Made by a program: the position numbers and the translations under genes
Notes under the pieces: generated by a model
What the model was told of the DNA's origin: nothing
Seen by the model: the letters and a program-made list of their open reading frames with translations, nothing else
The model's database searches: none
Assembly: GCA_024743175.1 (NCBI GenBank)
Contig: JANSXA010000003.1
Span: forward strand, 527,063-591,062
Origin: Pseudomonadaceae bacterium
Lineage (GTDB): Bacteria; Pseudomonadota; Gammaproteobacteria; Pseudomonadales; Azotimanducaceae
DNA length: 64,000 nucleotides
Direction of reading: 5' to 3'
Shown: positions 28,550-37,718 of the stretch, piece after piece
Layout: every line of letters begins with the position of its first letter
How positions within the stretch are numbered: position 1 is the stretch's first letter

Positions 28550-29782
28550 ATGTTTACAGCTTTAATCTGTCTGGTTGGCGCCGCCGTATTGGTGGGTCTG
28601 GCGTTTCTGTTTTCCCTGGATCGTACTCGTATAAACTGGCGCACGGTGCTGCTGGCCCTGGCAATGCAGGCCAGTCTCGGTGCGTTGGTGTTGTATGTAC
28701 CACTTGGCCAGGCGGTGCTCGCAGCGATGACAACCGGGGTCAGCGCAATTCTGGACTATGCTAAAGATGGCATTACCTTTGTGTTCGGCGATGTGGGTTC
28801 CGGCAAGCTGGGGTTTGTGTTTGCGTTCCAGGTGCTGCCAGCCATCATATTCTTCTCGTCGCTGATTTCTGTCCTGTATTACACCGGCGTCATGCGCTGG
28901 GTTGTGATGGTGATTGGCGGGCTTTTTCGCAGCGTGTTACGCATCAGCGCGCCTGAATCACTCTCTGCAGCTGCAAACATTTTCATGGGACAGACTGAAG
29001 CGCCCATCGCGGTTCGGCCTTTTCTGGTACAGATGACGCGCTCAGAATTGTTTGCCGTCATGGTCGGTGGTCTTGCAACGGTAGCCGGCGCTACGATGGC
29101 GGGTTATTCCGCTCTGGGCGTGGAACTGAAATATCTGATTGCTGCCAGTTTTATGGCCGCCCCCGGCGGTATAGCCATGGCCAAGATATTTGTACCCGAG
29201 CAGCCTGATGCAAAACTGGTGAATGATGTGGGTGAGCTAGGCAGCAGTGAAGAAGATCCAGCCAATATTTTTGACGCGGCGGCCAAAGGTGCCACCAGTG
29301 GTTTGATGTTAGCCGCCAATGTGGGCGCCATGCTCATCGCGTTTATTGCTCTGATTGCGCTGGCGAATGGTGTCTTCGGTTGGGTCGGCGGGCTTGTTGG
29401 CTTTCCCGAGCTCAGTCTTGAACTGGTGTTGGGCTACCTGTTCGCCCCGATTGCATTTCTGATCGGGGTCCCCTGGGCAGAGGCTGTGCAGGCAGGCAGC
29501 TTTATCGGGCAGAAACTGGTGTTGAATGAGTTTGTTGCCTACGTGAATCTGGTCTCCGATGGTGCAAATCTATCCGCACACACGACGGCTGTGGTCACTT
29601 TTGCCTTGTGTGGCTTTGCAAATTTTTCCTCCATCGCTATCCTGCTTGGCGGCATTGGTTCCATGGCGCCGGAAAGGCGCCCTGAAATTGCTCAGCTGGG
29701 TGTGCGTGCGTTACTTGCCGCGTCGCTGGCAAACCTGATGAGCGCCGCCATTGCGAGCTTTTTTCTGTTACTGGGTAGTTGA
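28550..29782 (+). CDS. Concentrative nucleoside transporter (NupC/CNT family)
   Basis: A 410-residue polytopic membrane protein of the CNT family, which imports nucleosides with Na+ or H+. The family block [21 protein letters not shown] is present in the middle, and the C-terminal half has the [16 protein letters not shown] helix. A second member lies at 39.8 kb; both have the same order of helices but differ in many positions. The stop is followed after three bases by a 2-oxoglutarate/iron oxygenase gene, so the two are cotranscribed. The specific nucleoside is not evident. Confidence 0.93.
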   Translation: MFTALICLVGAAVLVGLAFLFSLDRTRINWRTVLLALAMQASLGALVLYVPLGQAVLAAMTTGVSAILDYAKDGITFVFGDVGSGKLGFVFAFQVLPAIIFFSSLISVLYYTGVMRWVVMVIGGLFRSVLRISAPESLSAAANIFMGQTEAPIAVRPFLVQMTRSELFAVMVGGLATVAGATMAGYSALGVELKYLIAASFMAAPGGIAMAKIFVPEQPDAKLVNDVGELGSSEEDPANIFDAAAKGATSGLMLAANVGAMLIAFIALIALANGVFGWVGGLVGFPELSLELVLGYLFAPIAFLIGVPWAEAVQAGSFIGQKLVLNEFVAYVNLVSDGANLSAHTTAVVTFALCGFANFSSIAILLGGIGSMAPERRPEIAQLGVRALLAASLANLMSAAIASFFLLLGS

Positions 29783-29785
29783 ACG

Positions 29786-30712
29786 ATGCGCGTACCAACC
29801 ATCAGCATAAAAAATTTTCCCGATGACCCGGTGTTTGTAGAAGCCCTGGGCGGTGCTTACGAGTCCTGCGGATTCTGTGGTATTTCGGAACACGGCATCA
29901 GTGAAGTTGTCATTGAGGATGCGTACTCGGTATTGCGGGAGTTCTTTGCGTTGCCTGCTGAAGTGAAGGGCCGTTATCAGACCGGTACCGCTGGGGCGCG
30001 AGGCTATACCGGCTTCGGTATTGAAACTGCAAAAGACAGCAGCCACCCTGACTTAAAAGAATTCTGGCAGGTGGGGCGTGAGGTGGCTCCAGGTGCGGCA
30101 GGTCACGATGCGCTGCTACCTAATGTCTGGCCCCAAGAGGTGCCTGAGTTTCAAACTAAACTCTATCGCCTGTATGAAGCGCTCGAAGGTCTGGGTAATC
30201 GTGTGCTGGACGCGCTGGCACTTTATCTGAATCTGTCGCCAGGCTATTTTCGTGACAAAGTGTCCCACGGTAATTCAATTTTACGACCTTTACACTACCC
30301 GCCGATAGCGCAACAGGACACGCCGTCACTGCGATCTGCCGCGCATGAAGATATTAATCTGATCACGTTGCTGGTGGGGTCTGAAGAGCCCGGTCTGGAA
30401 GTGCTGTCGCGAGACGGTCAATGGGTGCCGATAAATATGCAACCCGGGACAATTGTGGTGAATATCGGTGACATGATGCAGCGATTGACTAATCATGTCT
30501 TACCTTCCACCACACATCGCGTGGTGAACTCGCCAGAAGCCTACTCGGGTGGCAGTCGATACTCCATCCCGTTTTTCCTGCATCCCAACCCGGAATTCGA
30601 GATTGCCACGCTGCCCGGGTGTATCTCTGAGACTAATCCGAATCGTTATCCTGAACCGATTCTGGCGGATGACTATCTGAAGCAGCGCCTGGTGGAAATT
30701 GGCCTGATGTAA
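29786..30712 (+). CDS. Isopenicillin-N-synthase-like Fe(II)/2OG oxygenase
   Basis: A 308-residue non-heme iron oxygenase with the N-terminal DIOX_N-type domain (VPTISIKNFP, then the GGAYESCGFCGISEHG pattern) and the C-terminal 2OG-FeII_Oxy domain. Iron ligands are His187 and Asp189 (AAHEDINLI) and His244 (STTHRVVN); the R-x-S motif that binds 2-oxoglutarate follows (RYSIPFF). Isopenicillin N synthase itself is not implied; the family also includes thymine and nucleoside hydroxylases in fungi. Here the gene lies three bases after a nucleoside transporter, so a nucleobase or nucleoside substrate is a reasonable guess. Confidence 0.88.
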   Translation: MRVPTISIKNFPDDPVFVEALGGAYESCGFCGISEHGISEVVIEDAYSVLREFFALPAEVKGRYQTGTAGARGYTGFGIETAKDSSHPDLKEFWQVGREVAPGAAGHDALLPNVWPQEVPEFQTKLYRLYEALEGLGNRVLDALALYLNLSPGYFRDKVSHGNSILRPLHYPPIAQQDTPSLRSAAHEDINLITLLVGSEEPGLEVLSRDGQWVPINMQPGTIVVNIGDMMQRLTNHVLPSTTHRVVNSPEAYSGGSRYSIPFFLHPNPEFEIATLPGCISETNPNRYPEPILADDYLKQRLVEIGLM

Positions 30713-30739
30713 AAAAACCCCGCCGGAGGTGGCGGGGTT
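30711..30739 (-). terminator. Intrinsic terminator of phoX (minus strand)
   Basis: A 9-bp stem (AACCCCGCC at 30716-30724 with GGCGGGGTT at 30731-30739) has a 6-base loop. On the minus strand it runs into a T-tract formed by the A-run 30711-30717. It lies about 40 nt past the phoX stop and also overlaps the stop codon of the convergent dioxygenase. Confidence 0.82.
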
Positions 30740-30779
30740 GAAAGGTCGGGCAAACGCCCGGGGCTATCGAACTGTTGGC

Positions 30780-32756
30780 TTAAGAGCCGATAATGCCATT
30801 GTCTTTTTTCGTAATGACCAGCGTCGCGTCCCTGGGTATCGTATTGCTGCCAAAAGCGTCCGGGAAGCTGGTCGCTGTTGGAGACCCGTTACCAGGGTGC
30901 TGTACATTCACAAACGCCGTGCGATAGTCTGGTGTGGTCGCCCAGCCCGTCAGTTCATCGCTGGGCACACCCACTAACAGGCGCTTCGGTACAGGCTCTC
31001 CAGATCGCGTGTCAAACACTACAACCTGATCCTGTAAGCCCAGCGGCTGACCTCCATCCGTGCCGATAAACAGGCGACCAAACGGATCTGCGTAGGCTGC
31101 ATCGGGTGCGGAGAAGGCAGTATCCGGGTTCTCAATGGTGGTGGATGCAAGCAGGTAGATTTCCCACTTGAAGCGTGTGCCAAGACCGCGTCGGCCATCC
31201 CTGGTGCGGATGATGTGGCCATTGTTGTTCGGGTTTTCCGGATTGGCAGCGTTGACTTCACCCTGGCCGTCATCTTTGCGATTGTTGTTGGTGAGGGTCC
31301 AGAACACACTGTTGTTCCTGCCGATGGTGGTCCATTCCGGACGGTCCATTTTTGTTGCGCCGACAATGTCTGCTGCAATCCGGGCGTTGATCAGCAGCTC
31401 CGCCTGATCACCGTTAAAGCGCTGCCACAACGCATCGCTTGCATTGACGTCCAGTGCCAGCCAGGTACCGGTGCCATCATCGTCAAATCGAGCGGCATAC
31501 AGTGTGCCGTCATCCAATGGGCTTTTGCCTGCAGCGATGGCATCACGCCAGGGCAGCTCAGAAACAAATTTGTAGCAGTAGTCGCCGCGCTGGTCGTCAC
31601 CCATGTAGGCTGCGATGCGACCGTCTTTGGCCTCAGTGATGGCAATGGCTTCATGTTTGAAGCGGCCTAATGCGGTTCGTTTTGTTGGCTTCTGCGTTGC
31701 GTCAAACGGATCAATTTCTACCACCCAGCCAAAACGATTGGATTCGTTGACGTAGTCGGGGTCGTTCAGGTCGAAGCGTTTGTCGAAGTATTCCCAGCCG
31801 TAGCCGAAGCCTGTGTTTGCAAAACCATAACGGGCCTGCTCTTCGGTGGGTGTAAAGGTTTGATCCGGACCGCCATTGCCGTCGGTTGCACCAAAGTAGC
31901 CGTTGAAGTTTTCTTCGCAGGTTAAGTAGGTGCCCCACGGGGTTGGACCCGATCCGCAGTTATTGATTGTACCCAGCGCAATGTTGCCATTAGGATTCTG
32001 CAGCAGAGGTGATTCGGCAGCGGGGCCGGAGAAGGCCATGGGAGTATTGACGGTAATACGACGGCTGTTCGGGCTGCTGACCACGTTCCAGTTTTTGTAT
32101 TCTTTTTCAAGTGCAACAACGGAAACGCCCATGACGTTCTGTGCCAGCCTGACATCTTCCAGTGACTCGGGTGCATCCTTGCCCAGCACATGGCTGTTGC
32201 TGCCGAATTCGTGATTGACGCACAGCATGCCTTTGCGGTTGCTCATTTTGTAGCCATAGGCGCCATAGCGTTTACCATCATTCTGGTCTTCCGGGAAAAA
32301 CCACATACCATCATGGCCAATGCCAACCTGTTTGCTGGCTTGATCGGAGGTGGGACGTGAATCCGGATCGCCAAGATAAGCCTCGGTGGCGCCCGGTTCG
32401 ATCGGTGTGCCCCAGGGGATGATCACCTGATATTCATAGTCGTTAGAAATGGTAGGCAGGCTCTGGTCTGCAGTCGCCTGTTCCAATGAAAGCGGCTCGA
32501 AGTCAACCAGGTTACGTTTTGCTTTACTCCATTTATTCTTTTTTTTCTGGTTGTCGTCATCCCAGCTTGCCACGGCTGCAGGCGCGACGAAGGCTGTTGC
32601 AGCGCCAGCCAGGCTGCCCTGGGTAATTTTGCGGCGTGTGAAATGTTTGTTCAGCACATCGCTGAAGCTGCGATTTGCACTTGGATTGCTCGATTGGTTT
32701 TCGCTGTCATCCAGTTCGTCCTGGATGTGCTGCTCGATCTGGCTCTCATCAGTCAC
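30780..32756 (-). CDS. phoX: PhoX-family alkaline phosphatase
   Basis: A 658-residue PhoX protein (DUF839). The N-terminus is acidic and then has a Tat signal: TRRKITQGSLAGAATAFVAP with the twin arginine at residues 41-42. The mature part holds the family blocks GMLCVNHEFGSNS, PWGTYLTCEENFNGYF, RTALGRFKHEAIAI, and ends with RDATLVITKKDNGIIGS. PhoX is a calcium- and iron-dependent phosphomonoesterase, exported folded by Tat, and typical of marine bacteria for scavenging phosphate from organic esters. No Pho-box was confirmed upstream. Monocistronic with its own terminator. Confidence 0.92.
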   Translation of the reverse strand: MTDESQIEQHIQDELDDSENQSSNPSANRSFSDVLNKHFTRRKITQGSLAGAATAFVAPAAVASWDDDNQKKKNKWSKAKRNLVDFEPLSLEQATADQSLPTISNDYEYQVIIPWGTPIEPGATEAYLGDPDSRPTSDQASKQVGIGHDGMWFFPEDQNDGKRYGAYGYKMSNRKGMLCVNHEFGSNSHVLGKDAPESLEDVRLAQNVMGVSVVALEKEYKNWNVVSSPNSRRITVNTPMAFSGPAAESPLLQNPNGNIALGTINNCGSGPTPWGTYLTCEENFNGYFGATDGNGGPDQTFTPTEEQARYGFANTGFGYGWEYFDKRFDLNDPDYVNESNRFGWVVEIDPFDATQKPTKRTALGRFKHEAIAITEAKDGRIAAYMGDDQRGDYCYKFVSELPWRDAIAAGKSPLDDGTLYAARFDDDGTGTWLALDVNASDALWQRFNGDQAELLINARIAADIVGATKMDRPEWTTIGRNNSVFWTLTNNNRKDDGQGEVNAANPENPNNNGHIIRTRDGRRGLGTRFKWEIYLLASTTIENPDTAFSAPDAAYADPFGRLFIGTDGGQPLGLQDQVVVFDTRSGEPVPKRLLVGVPSDELTGWATTPDYRTAFVNVQHPGNGSPTATSFPDAFGSNTIPRDATLVITKKDNGIIGS

Positions 32757-32922
32757 GTTTAACGTCTCCCATCTGTGTTCAATTGAGGACAGGTTTCAAC
32801 CTGTGAAATCAGGTTAGGCAGAACAGGTGACAGGGTAGTGTCAGTTTCGTTACAGAAAAATGTCGACAAAGGTTTCTTGCTCGGCTTGTTCGTTTAAACT
32901 TGTCGCTTTTGGAAAACCTGTC

Positions 32923-34002
32923 TTGAGCACACTTGATCAACCGCTGACTTTCATGCGCGGCCCGCAGATGAAAAACCGCTTCATGCTGGCACCTTTGACA
33001 AACTCGCAAAGCCATGAAGATGGTGTGATGAGTGAAGAAGAATTTCATTGGCTGACTCTGCGTGCCCAGGGCGGCTTCGGCTTGACCATGACCTGTGCTG
33101 CACATGTGCAGGCCGTGGGTAAAGGATTTCCCGGGCAACTTGGCATCTGGAGCGATGATCACCTGCCTGGCCTCACGCGTCTGGCAGAAAAAATTAAGGC
33201 AGAAGACAGTATTGCCATCGCGCAGTTGCATCACGCGGGTATGCGCTCACCTGCGGAACTCATCGGTTGCTCACCGGTATGTCCAAGCGAAAATGAAGAA
33301 TTCGGTGCCAGGGCGCTTGATACCTCTGAAACAGAGCAGCTGATTGAAGATTTCATAGCAGCAGCCCAGCGAGCAGAACGGGCAGGCTTTGACGGCGTGG
33401 AGTTACACGGTGCCCATGGCTACATTCTGTGTCAGTACTTCAGCGCCGAAATTAATAAGCGCGAAGATCAGTTTGGTGGCAGTGTCGAGAACCGCTGGCG
33501 CATTCTGTTTGACATCATTGCAGGCATTCGCAGTCGTTGCAGAGCCGACTTCAATCTTGGCGTGCGCCTGTCGCCAGAGCGTTTTGGCCTGCAACTCGCA
33601 GAAGTGAAACAGATGGCAGCTGAGCTGATGCAAAGTGGCCAGATTGATTTTCTCGACATGTCTCTGTGGGACGTGTTCAAACTGCCTGAAGAAGAAGCCC
33701 ACCAGGCGCAGAATCTCATGGCGCACTTTACCGAGTTACCCAGAGGTGAGACCCGGCTTGGTGTTGCCGGTAAAATCCGCACACCGGCCGAGGCCCAGGC
33801 TGTTCTGGATGCGGGCGTCGATTGGGTAATGCTCGGTCGCGCAGCAATTCTGCATCACGACTTTCCCAATCAAGCGCTGCAGGATCCACAATTTGAACCG
33901 GTCAGTCTGCCGGTCACCCGCAGTTATCTGGCCAATGAGGGCCTGTCGCCTAAATTTGTTGACTACATGGCGGGTTGGAAAGGCTTTGTCAGCGATGCCT
34001 GA
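32923..34002 (+). CDS. NADH:flavin oxidoreductase, old yellow enzyme family
   Basis: About 359 residues forming an FMN-binding TIM barrel of the OYE family. Conserved blocks are the N-terminal KNRFMLAPLTNSQS, AIAQLHHAGMRSP, and ELHGAHGYILCQYFS, then GGSVENRWRI and the C-terminal WVMLGRAAILHHDFP. It reduces activated C=C bonds using NAD(P)H. I chose the TTG at 32923 because the product then starts STLDQPLTF like other family members and GGAAA lies upstream; an ATG at 32860 would add 21 residues with no family similarity. The next gene starts 75 bp later. Confidence 0.9.
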   Translation: MSTLDQPLTFMRGPQMKNRFMLAPLTNSQSHEDGVMSEEEFHWLTLRAQGGFGLTMTCAAHVQAVGKGFPGQLGIWSDDHLPGLTRLAEKIKAEDSIAIAQLHHAGMRSPAELIGCSPVCPSENEEFGARALDTSETEQLIEDFIAAAQRAERAGFDGVELHGAHGYILCQYFSAEINKREDQFGGSVENRWRILFDIIAGIRSRCRADFNLGVRLSPERFGLQLAEVKQMAAELMQSGQIDFLDMSLWDVFKLPEEEAHQAQNLMAHFTELPRGETRLGVAGKIRTPAEAQAVLDAGVDWVMLGRAAILHHDFPNQALQDPQFEPVSLPVTRSYLANEGLSPKFVDYMAGWKGFVSDA

Positions 34003-34077
34003 TCGTCTTGACCCGGTTTGGCGGCAGCGTCACGATAGTGGGATGTTCCCGCTAAACGGGCGATTGCCCTCAGGCTG

Positions 34078-34518
34078 ATGTCAAACACTCTGCATAATCC
34101 GCGTTTGCGACCGTTACTGTTCCTGGTAACGGCGGCGTTGCTTGTGCAGAGTCTGTTCCCCGCTGGCACTATGCCTGGCAGCCTAAGTAGTGGCTGGGTG
34201 GCTACGCTGTGCCCTGAAGGTATGCCGGTTGGGTTCATGGCCCAGCTGCAACCTCTGCAAAAGCAGGTGGGTCAACACGCTGGGCATCACAACCATCATG
34301 ACGGCCACCATGCTGGTGGTGTGGACCATTCGGCAGGGCATCAGGCAACCGGCGACTGCCAGCTTGGCAGCCAGCTCGATCAGCCTTTTACGCTGGCTTC
34401 GGTCTACACCCCTGTTGCCGCATTGCAGGTGGAGTCTGTTCTCGTGCAGAACAGAACCTCTGCACGCCTCGCGCGGGATGTCTATCACCCGCGACCCCGC
34501 GGACCCCCACTGTCCTGA
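34078..34518 (+). CDS. DUF2946-like histidine-rich protein
   Basis: A 146-residue exported protein. The N-terminal hydrophobic segment (LLFLVTAALLVQSLFPAGTMP) acts as signal or anchor. The centre is rich in histidine (a run of about 25 residues from residue 66 with eleven His, HAGHHNHHDGHHAGG and on), and the tail RPRGPPLS resembles the R-x-PP end of DUF2946. Such proteins sit next to TonB-dependent copper receptors. A copper-binding or regulatory role is inferred. Just 64 bp separate it from the receptor gene, so they form an operon. Confidence 0.8.
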   Translation: MSNTLHNPRLRPLLFLVTAALLVQSLFPAGTMPGSLSSGWVATLCPEGMPVGFMAQLQPLQKQVGQHAGHHNHHDGHHAGGVDHSAGHQATGDCQLGSQLDQPFTLASVYTPVAALQVESVLVQNRTSARLARDVYHPRPRGPPLS

Positions 34519-34582
34519 TCTGCTGTTTCAGCAAATTTGCATTGCCCACATCGGGCACTTTTAAATTTACAGGAGATTAGAC

Positions 34583-36640
34583 ATGCGCTTATTAGGCGTA
34601 GCGTTGCTGTTGGCAGCGCCAGCGGGTTGGAGCGAGTCCACCCAGATGGAAGAAGTGGTGGTCGTAGCAGATCCTCACGTCAGAACTTTTGAACTGTCAG
34701 AGACATTGGATATAGCGCCGGACTCGGCCACCATTCTGCGCAAAGCCCCGGGAGCCAGTGTGGTTCAAAATGGCCCCTTAACGGGAATAGCTCAGTATCG
34801 GGGTATGTCGCGTTTTCGCGTCAGCACTCAGGTCAACGGCATGGTGATCAGTGCGGGCGGACCCAACTGGATGGACCCACCGTTATCTTATGCACCCGCT
34901 GCGCACCTTGAATCCCTGCTGGTTTACCGAGGTATAGCCTCGGTCAGCGCAGGGTTGGAAACCATTGGCGGTGCTGTCAAAGCAAACACCTGGCAGGGTG
35001 ATTTCAGCGATGGTGGCATTGAACTGGACGGTCGGTTGCGAACCGGCGCACAGAGCGTAAATGGTGCTGTGCTATACAGCGCAGCGGCTGCAGTTTCGAA
35101 CGAATCTCATCTGGTGCGGGTCAGCGGTTTGTCTGAATCCGCAGATGATGCGGATTTCAAGGCAGGCGAGATTCTACCTTCGGAGTACAAACGCGAACGT
35201 TTTGATGTGGGTTACGGTTATAGTCGTGGCGCACACACTTTCCGCATCGACTATGGTCGCAGCGAAACGGGTGATACGGGCACCGCTGCACTTCCCATGG
35301 ATATTGCATACATCGATGCAGATCTGGTCAATGTCGCCTGGCAATACGACGCAGACGATGTGCAGCTGCTGGCACGTGTGCACACCAGCGACATCGAACA
35401 TGGTATGAGCAACTATCATCTGCGCAGCGCGCCGGGTAATCCGGCCATGTGGCGGATGAATTACGCGACCGGTGATAATCGCGGTTTTGCTCTGGCGGCC
35501 AGCTGGCGCGGCTGGCGGATTGGCCTGGACGGCCATGACGAAACACATAATTCGGATATCAGTAACCCGAATAATCCGATGTTCTTTGTGACGAATTTCA
35601 ATGATGCCGAACGCACGCTGCTGGGTCTGTATCTTGAACGCGAACTGACGCTCTCTGACCGATGGATGGCAGAGCTGGGCGTGCGCTTTAACCATGTGAG
35701 CAGCGACAGTGACGTGGTTAACGCAACGCCCGCCATGATGGGCATGCCGCCTGCGGTTGCACTGCGCGATACTTTTAACGCTGCGGATCGCAAGCAAACG
35801 GATAACAACATCGATTGGGTAGCTAAGCTGCGTTATCGCTATACGGACAATGTAGAGCTTTACGGAGGGCTGTCGCGCAAGACGCGCTCGCCCGCTTATC
35901 AGGAACGTTACCTGTGGCTGCCATTGATGGCGACCGCTGGTCTGGCTGATGGTCGCACCTATACCGGCAACATCGAGCTCGATCCTGAAGTAGCTCACGA
36001 AGTCGAACTGGGTTTTGATTGGGCAGGTCAACGTCTGCTGGTTTCACCGCGTGTGTTCTACAAGCGTGTGGATGACTACATCCAGGGTACCGCCAGTACG
36101 AATATGGCGGCGGTAATGTTTGTGCAGATGATGAACAATGCCAACGGTACAAACAATCCAGCGCCGCTGGAGTTCAATAATGTGGACGCGGAGTTTTATG
36201 GTATCGACATGGATTGGTCGTATCAGATAAACACCCAGTGGTCTGTTGAAGGTGTCGTAAACTTTGTCCGTGGCGAACGCCGTGATGTAGATGATGACCT
36301 TTATCGCGTGGCGGCACCCAATGGTTTTGTTGGTCTGCACTATACCCGGCCACAATGGCATGTTGGTGTGGAAAGTTTCTGGACTGCGGGTCAGAGTCGA
36401 ACTTCGCAGATTAATGGCGAGCCTTCAAGTTCCGGGTACGCGCTGCTGAACCTGCAGGGTGACGTTACGTTAGCCCAGGGTGTGCGTCTCGGCTTCGGGG
36501 TTGATAACGTATTTGACCGAAATTATGCCGATCATCTGAGCGGCATAAATCGCGTTCGCGGCAATCCGGATCTGGCAACAGGTGAGCGTCTGCCAGGATA
36601 CGGGCGAAACTTTTTTGCACGTATCGATTATAGTTGGTAG
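34583..36640 (+). CDS. TonB-dependent copper receptor
   Basis: A 685-residue outer-membrane receptor with signal peptide (MRLLGVALLLAAPAGWS), a TonB box (MEEVVVVAD), a plug domain and a 22-strand barrel ending in the aromatic FFARIDYSW. Plug features such as RGMSRFRVSTQVNGM, GGPNWMDPPLSYAPA match the copper-receptor family (TIGR01778-like, OprC relatives). Methionine-rich stretches in the barrel (AMMGMPP, VMFVQMMNN) also fit copper. An AGGAGA site precedes the ATG. The DUF2946 gene lies directly upstream. The family imports or releases copper across the outer membrane; direction here is not established. Confidence 0.9.
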   Translation: MRLLGVALLLAAPAGWSESTQMEEVVVVADPHVRTFELSETLDIAPDSATILRKAPGASVVQNGPLTGIAQYRGMSRFRVSTQVNGMVISAGGPNWMDPPLSYAPAAHLESLLVYRGIASVSAGLETIGGAVKANTWQGDFSDGGIELDGRLRTGAQSVNGAVLYSAAAAVSNESHLVRVSGLSESADDADFKAGEILPSEYKRERFDVGYGYSRGAHTFRIDYGRSETGDTGTAALPMDIAYIDADLVNVAWQYDADDVQLLARVHTSDIEHGMSNYHLRSAPGNPAMWRMNYATGDNRGFALAASWRGWRIGLDGHDETHNSDISNPNNPMFFVTNFNDAERTLLGLYLERELTLSDRWMAELGVRFNHVSSDSDVVNATPAMMGMPPAVALRDTFNAADRKQTDNNIDWVAKLRYRYTDNVELYGGLSRKTRSPAYQERYLWLPLMATAGLADGRTYTGNIELDPEVAHEVELGFDWAGQRLLVSPRVFYKRVDDYIQGTASTNMAAVMFVQMMNNANGTNNPAPLEFNNVDAEFYGIDMDWSYQINTQWSVEGVVNFVRGERRDVDDDLYRVAAPNGFVGLHYTRPQWHVGVESFWTAGQSRTSQINGEPSSSGYALLNLQGDVTLAQGVRLGFGVDNVFDRNYADHLSGINRVRGNPDLATGERLPGYGRNFFARIDYSW

Positions 36641-36667
36641 CCACATTCAGCAGGAAAAAGGATCCCC

Positions 36668-37678
36668 ATGAGCGCGCAGCAGAATGACGAGTTGATGCAC
36701 CCGGTCGGCGATGATTCAGCCTGGAGCGAAAGTTACTACTTCAACTTTGTGGATCCTGATTCCAAGATTGCCATCTTCACGCGCATGGGTTTTCGCCCCG
36801 GCAGTGGCTGGGCAGATGCATTACATGTGGTGTATCTGCCAGGCAAACGGGTAGCGTTCACCTATGGAAGACGTGATATCGGTGCTGATCTGTCTGTTTA
36901 TGATGGGGATCTGAGTGCGGGCGATTTACGCCTGACCTGTGAAGTACCGCATGAGAAATGGCGCCTGCAATATGACGGACCTGCTCAGGATATAGCGAAT
37001 GCAGAAATTCTGCTTATGCGTCGCAAACAGCGCCCTGATGGGTGGTATGTCCCCGCAACGCTGCAGATGGACCTCTCCTTCAACTGCCTGACCCAGCCCC
37101 ATTACGCAGCACAAGGTGTGCATGGTCACTTTGAGCAAAGTGGCCGTGTGACCGGGCAGATCAGACTTGATGGCGAAACCTGGGATGTGAAGGGCTACGG
37201 TGTACGCGATAAAAGCTGGGGCCCCCGGGATTGGGGTGGTAGCAACCGGTCGAAGGGACCTGCAGATGAGCCTGTTGAGGCTGCTCCGTCTGCAGGGCCA
37301 GCGCCGTTTGTGAACTGGTTTTCGATGAATTTTGGTGCCGACGCAGCCCTGGGTGGTTCCTGCTTCAGACATGAAGATGGGCAAATGAGGGGCACAGGCT
37401 GGTTACAGCGTGGCGGCGAGAGTGTTGATCTGTCGGATGTGGTGATTAAATCCACCTATCAGGCAGATTCGATTCTACATACGGGCGTTTACCTGACGGC
37501 CAGCACGAAGGCGGGAGAAAAAATTGAGATCGAAGGTCGGGTGCTGAATGTGTGCCCGACCAAAATTGCCATGCCTGGCGGTGCAACCTTTGTTAACGAA
37601 GGTCTGGCCGAGTTTGTCTGGGACGGACAAACCGGTTACGGCATTGCAGAACACTGGCATGCAGTAGATCTGAGTTAA
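36668..37678 (+). CDS. DUF7064/DUF7065-type lipocalin-like protein
   Basis: A 336-residue cytoplasmic protein without signal peptide. The pattern (DDSAWSESYYFNFVDPDSK, FTRMGFRPGSGWADALHV, GYGVRDKSWGPRDWG, and GYGIAEHWH at the end) matches the pair of beta-rich domains named DUF7064/DUF7065, related to tocopherol-cyclase and hydroxyneurosporene-synthase (CrtC) folds. Members often sit in lipid or steroid degradation clusters of Gammaproteobacteria and Actinobacteria. Catalysis is not shown. It follows the copper receptor by 27 bp, perhaps only by chance. Confidence 0.7.
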   Translation: MSAQQNDELMHPVGDDSAWSESYYFNFVDPDSKIAIFTRMGFRPGSGWADALHVVYLPGKRVAFTYGRRDIGADLSVYDGDLSAGDLRLTCEVPHEKWRLQYDGPAQDIANAEILLMRRKQRPDGWYVPATLQMDLSFNCLTQPHYAAQGVHGHFEQSGRVTGQIRLDGETWDVKGYGVRDKSWGPRDWGGSNRSKGPADEPVEAAPSAGPAPFVNWFSMNFGADAALGGSCFRHEDGQMRGTGWLQRGGESVDLSDVVIKSTYQADSILHTGVYLTASTKAGEKIEIEGRVLNVCPTKIAMPGGATFVNEGLAEFVWDGQTGYGIAEHWHAVDLS

Positions 37679-37718
37679 ACCAGACCCACTGCTGCCAACA
37701 GGTGCTATATGCCGCTGC

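Noticed and set aside
29786..30712. Beta-lactam biosynthesis from the isopenicillin-N-synthase-like gene
   Set aside because: No ACV synthetase or cephalosporin genes nearby; the fold is shared by many unrelated oxygenases.
35174..36031. 285-residue minus-strand open frame opposite the TonB receptor
   Set aside because: No recognisable domain and fully contained in the receptor gene.
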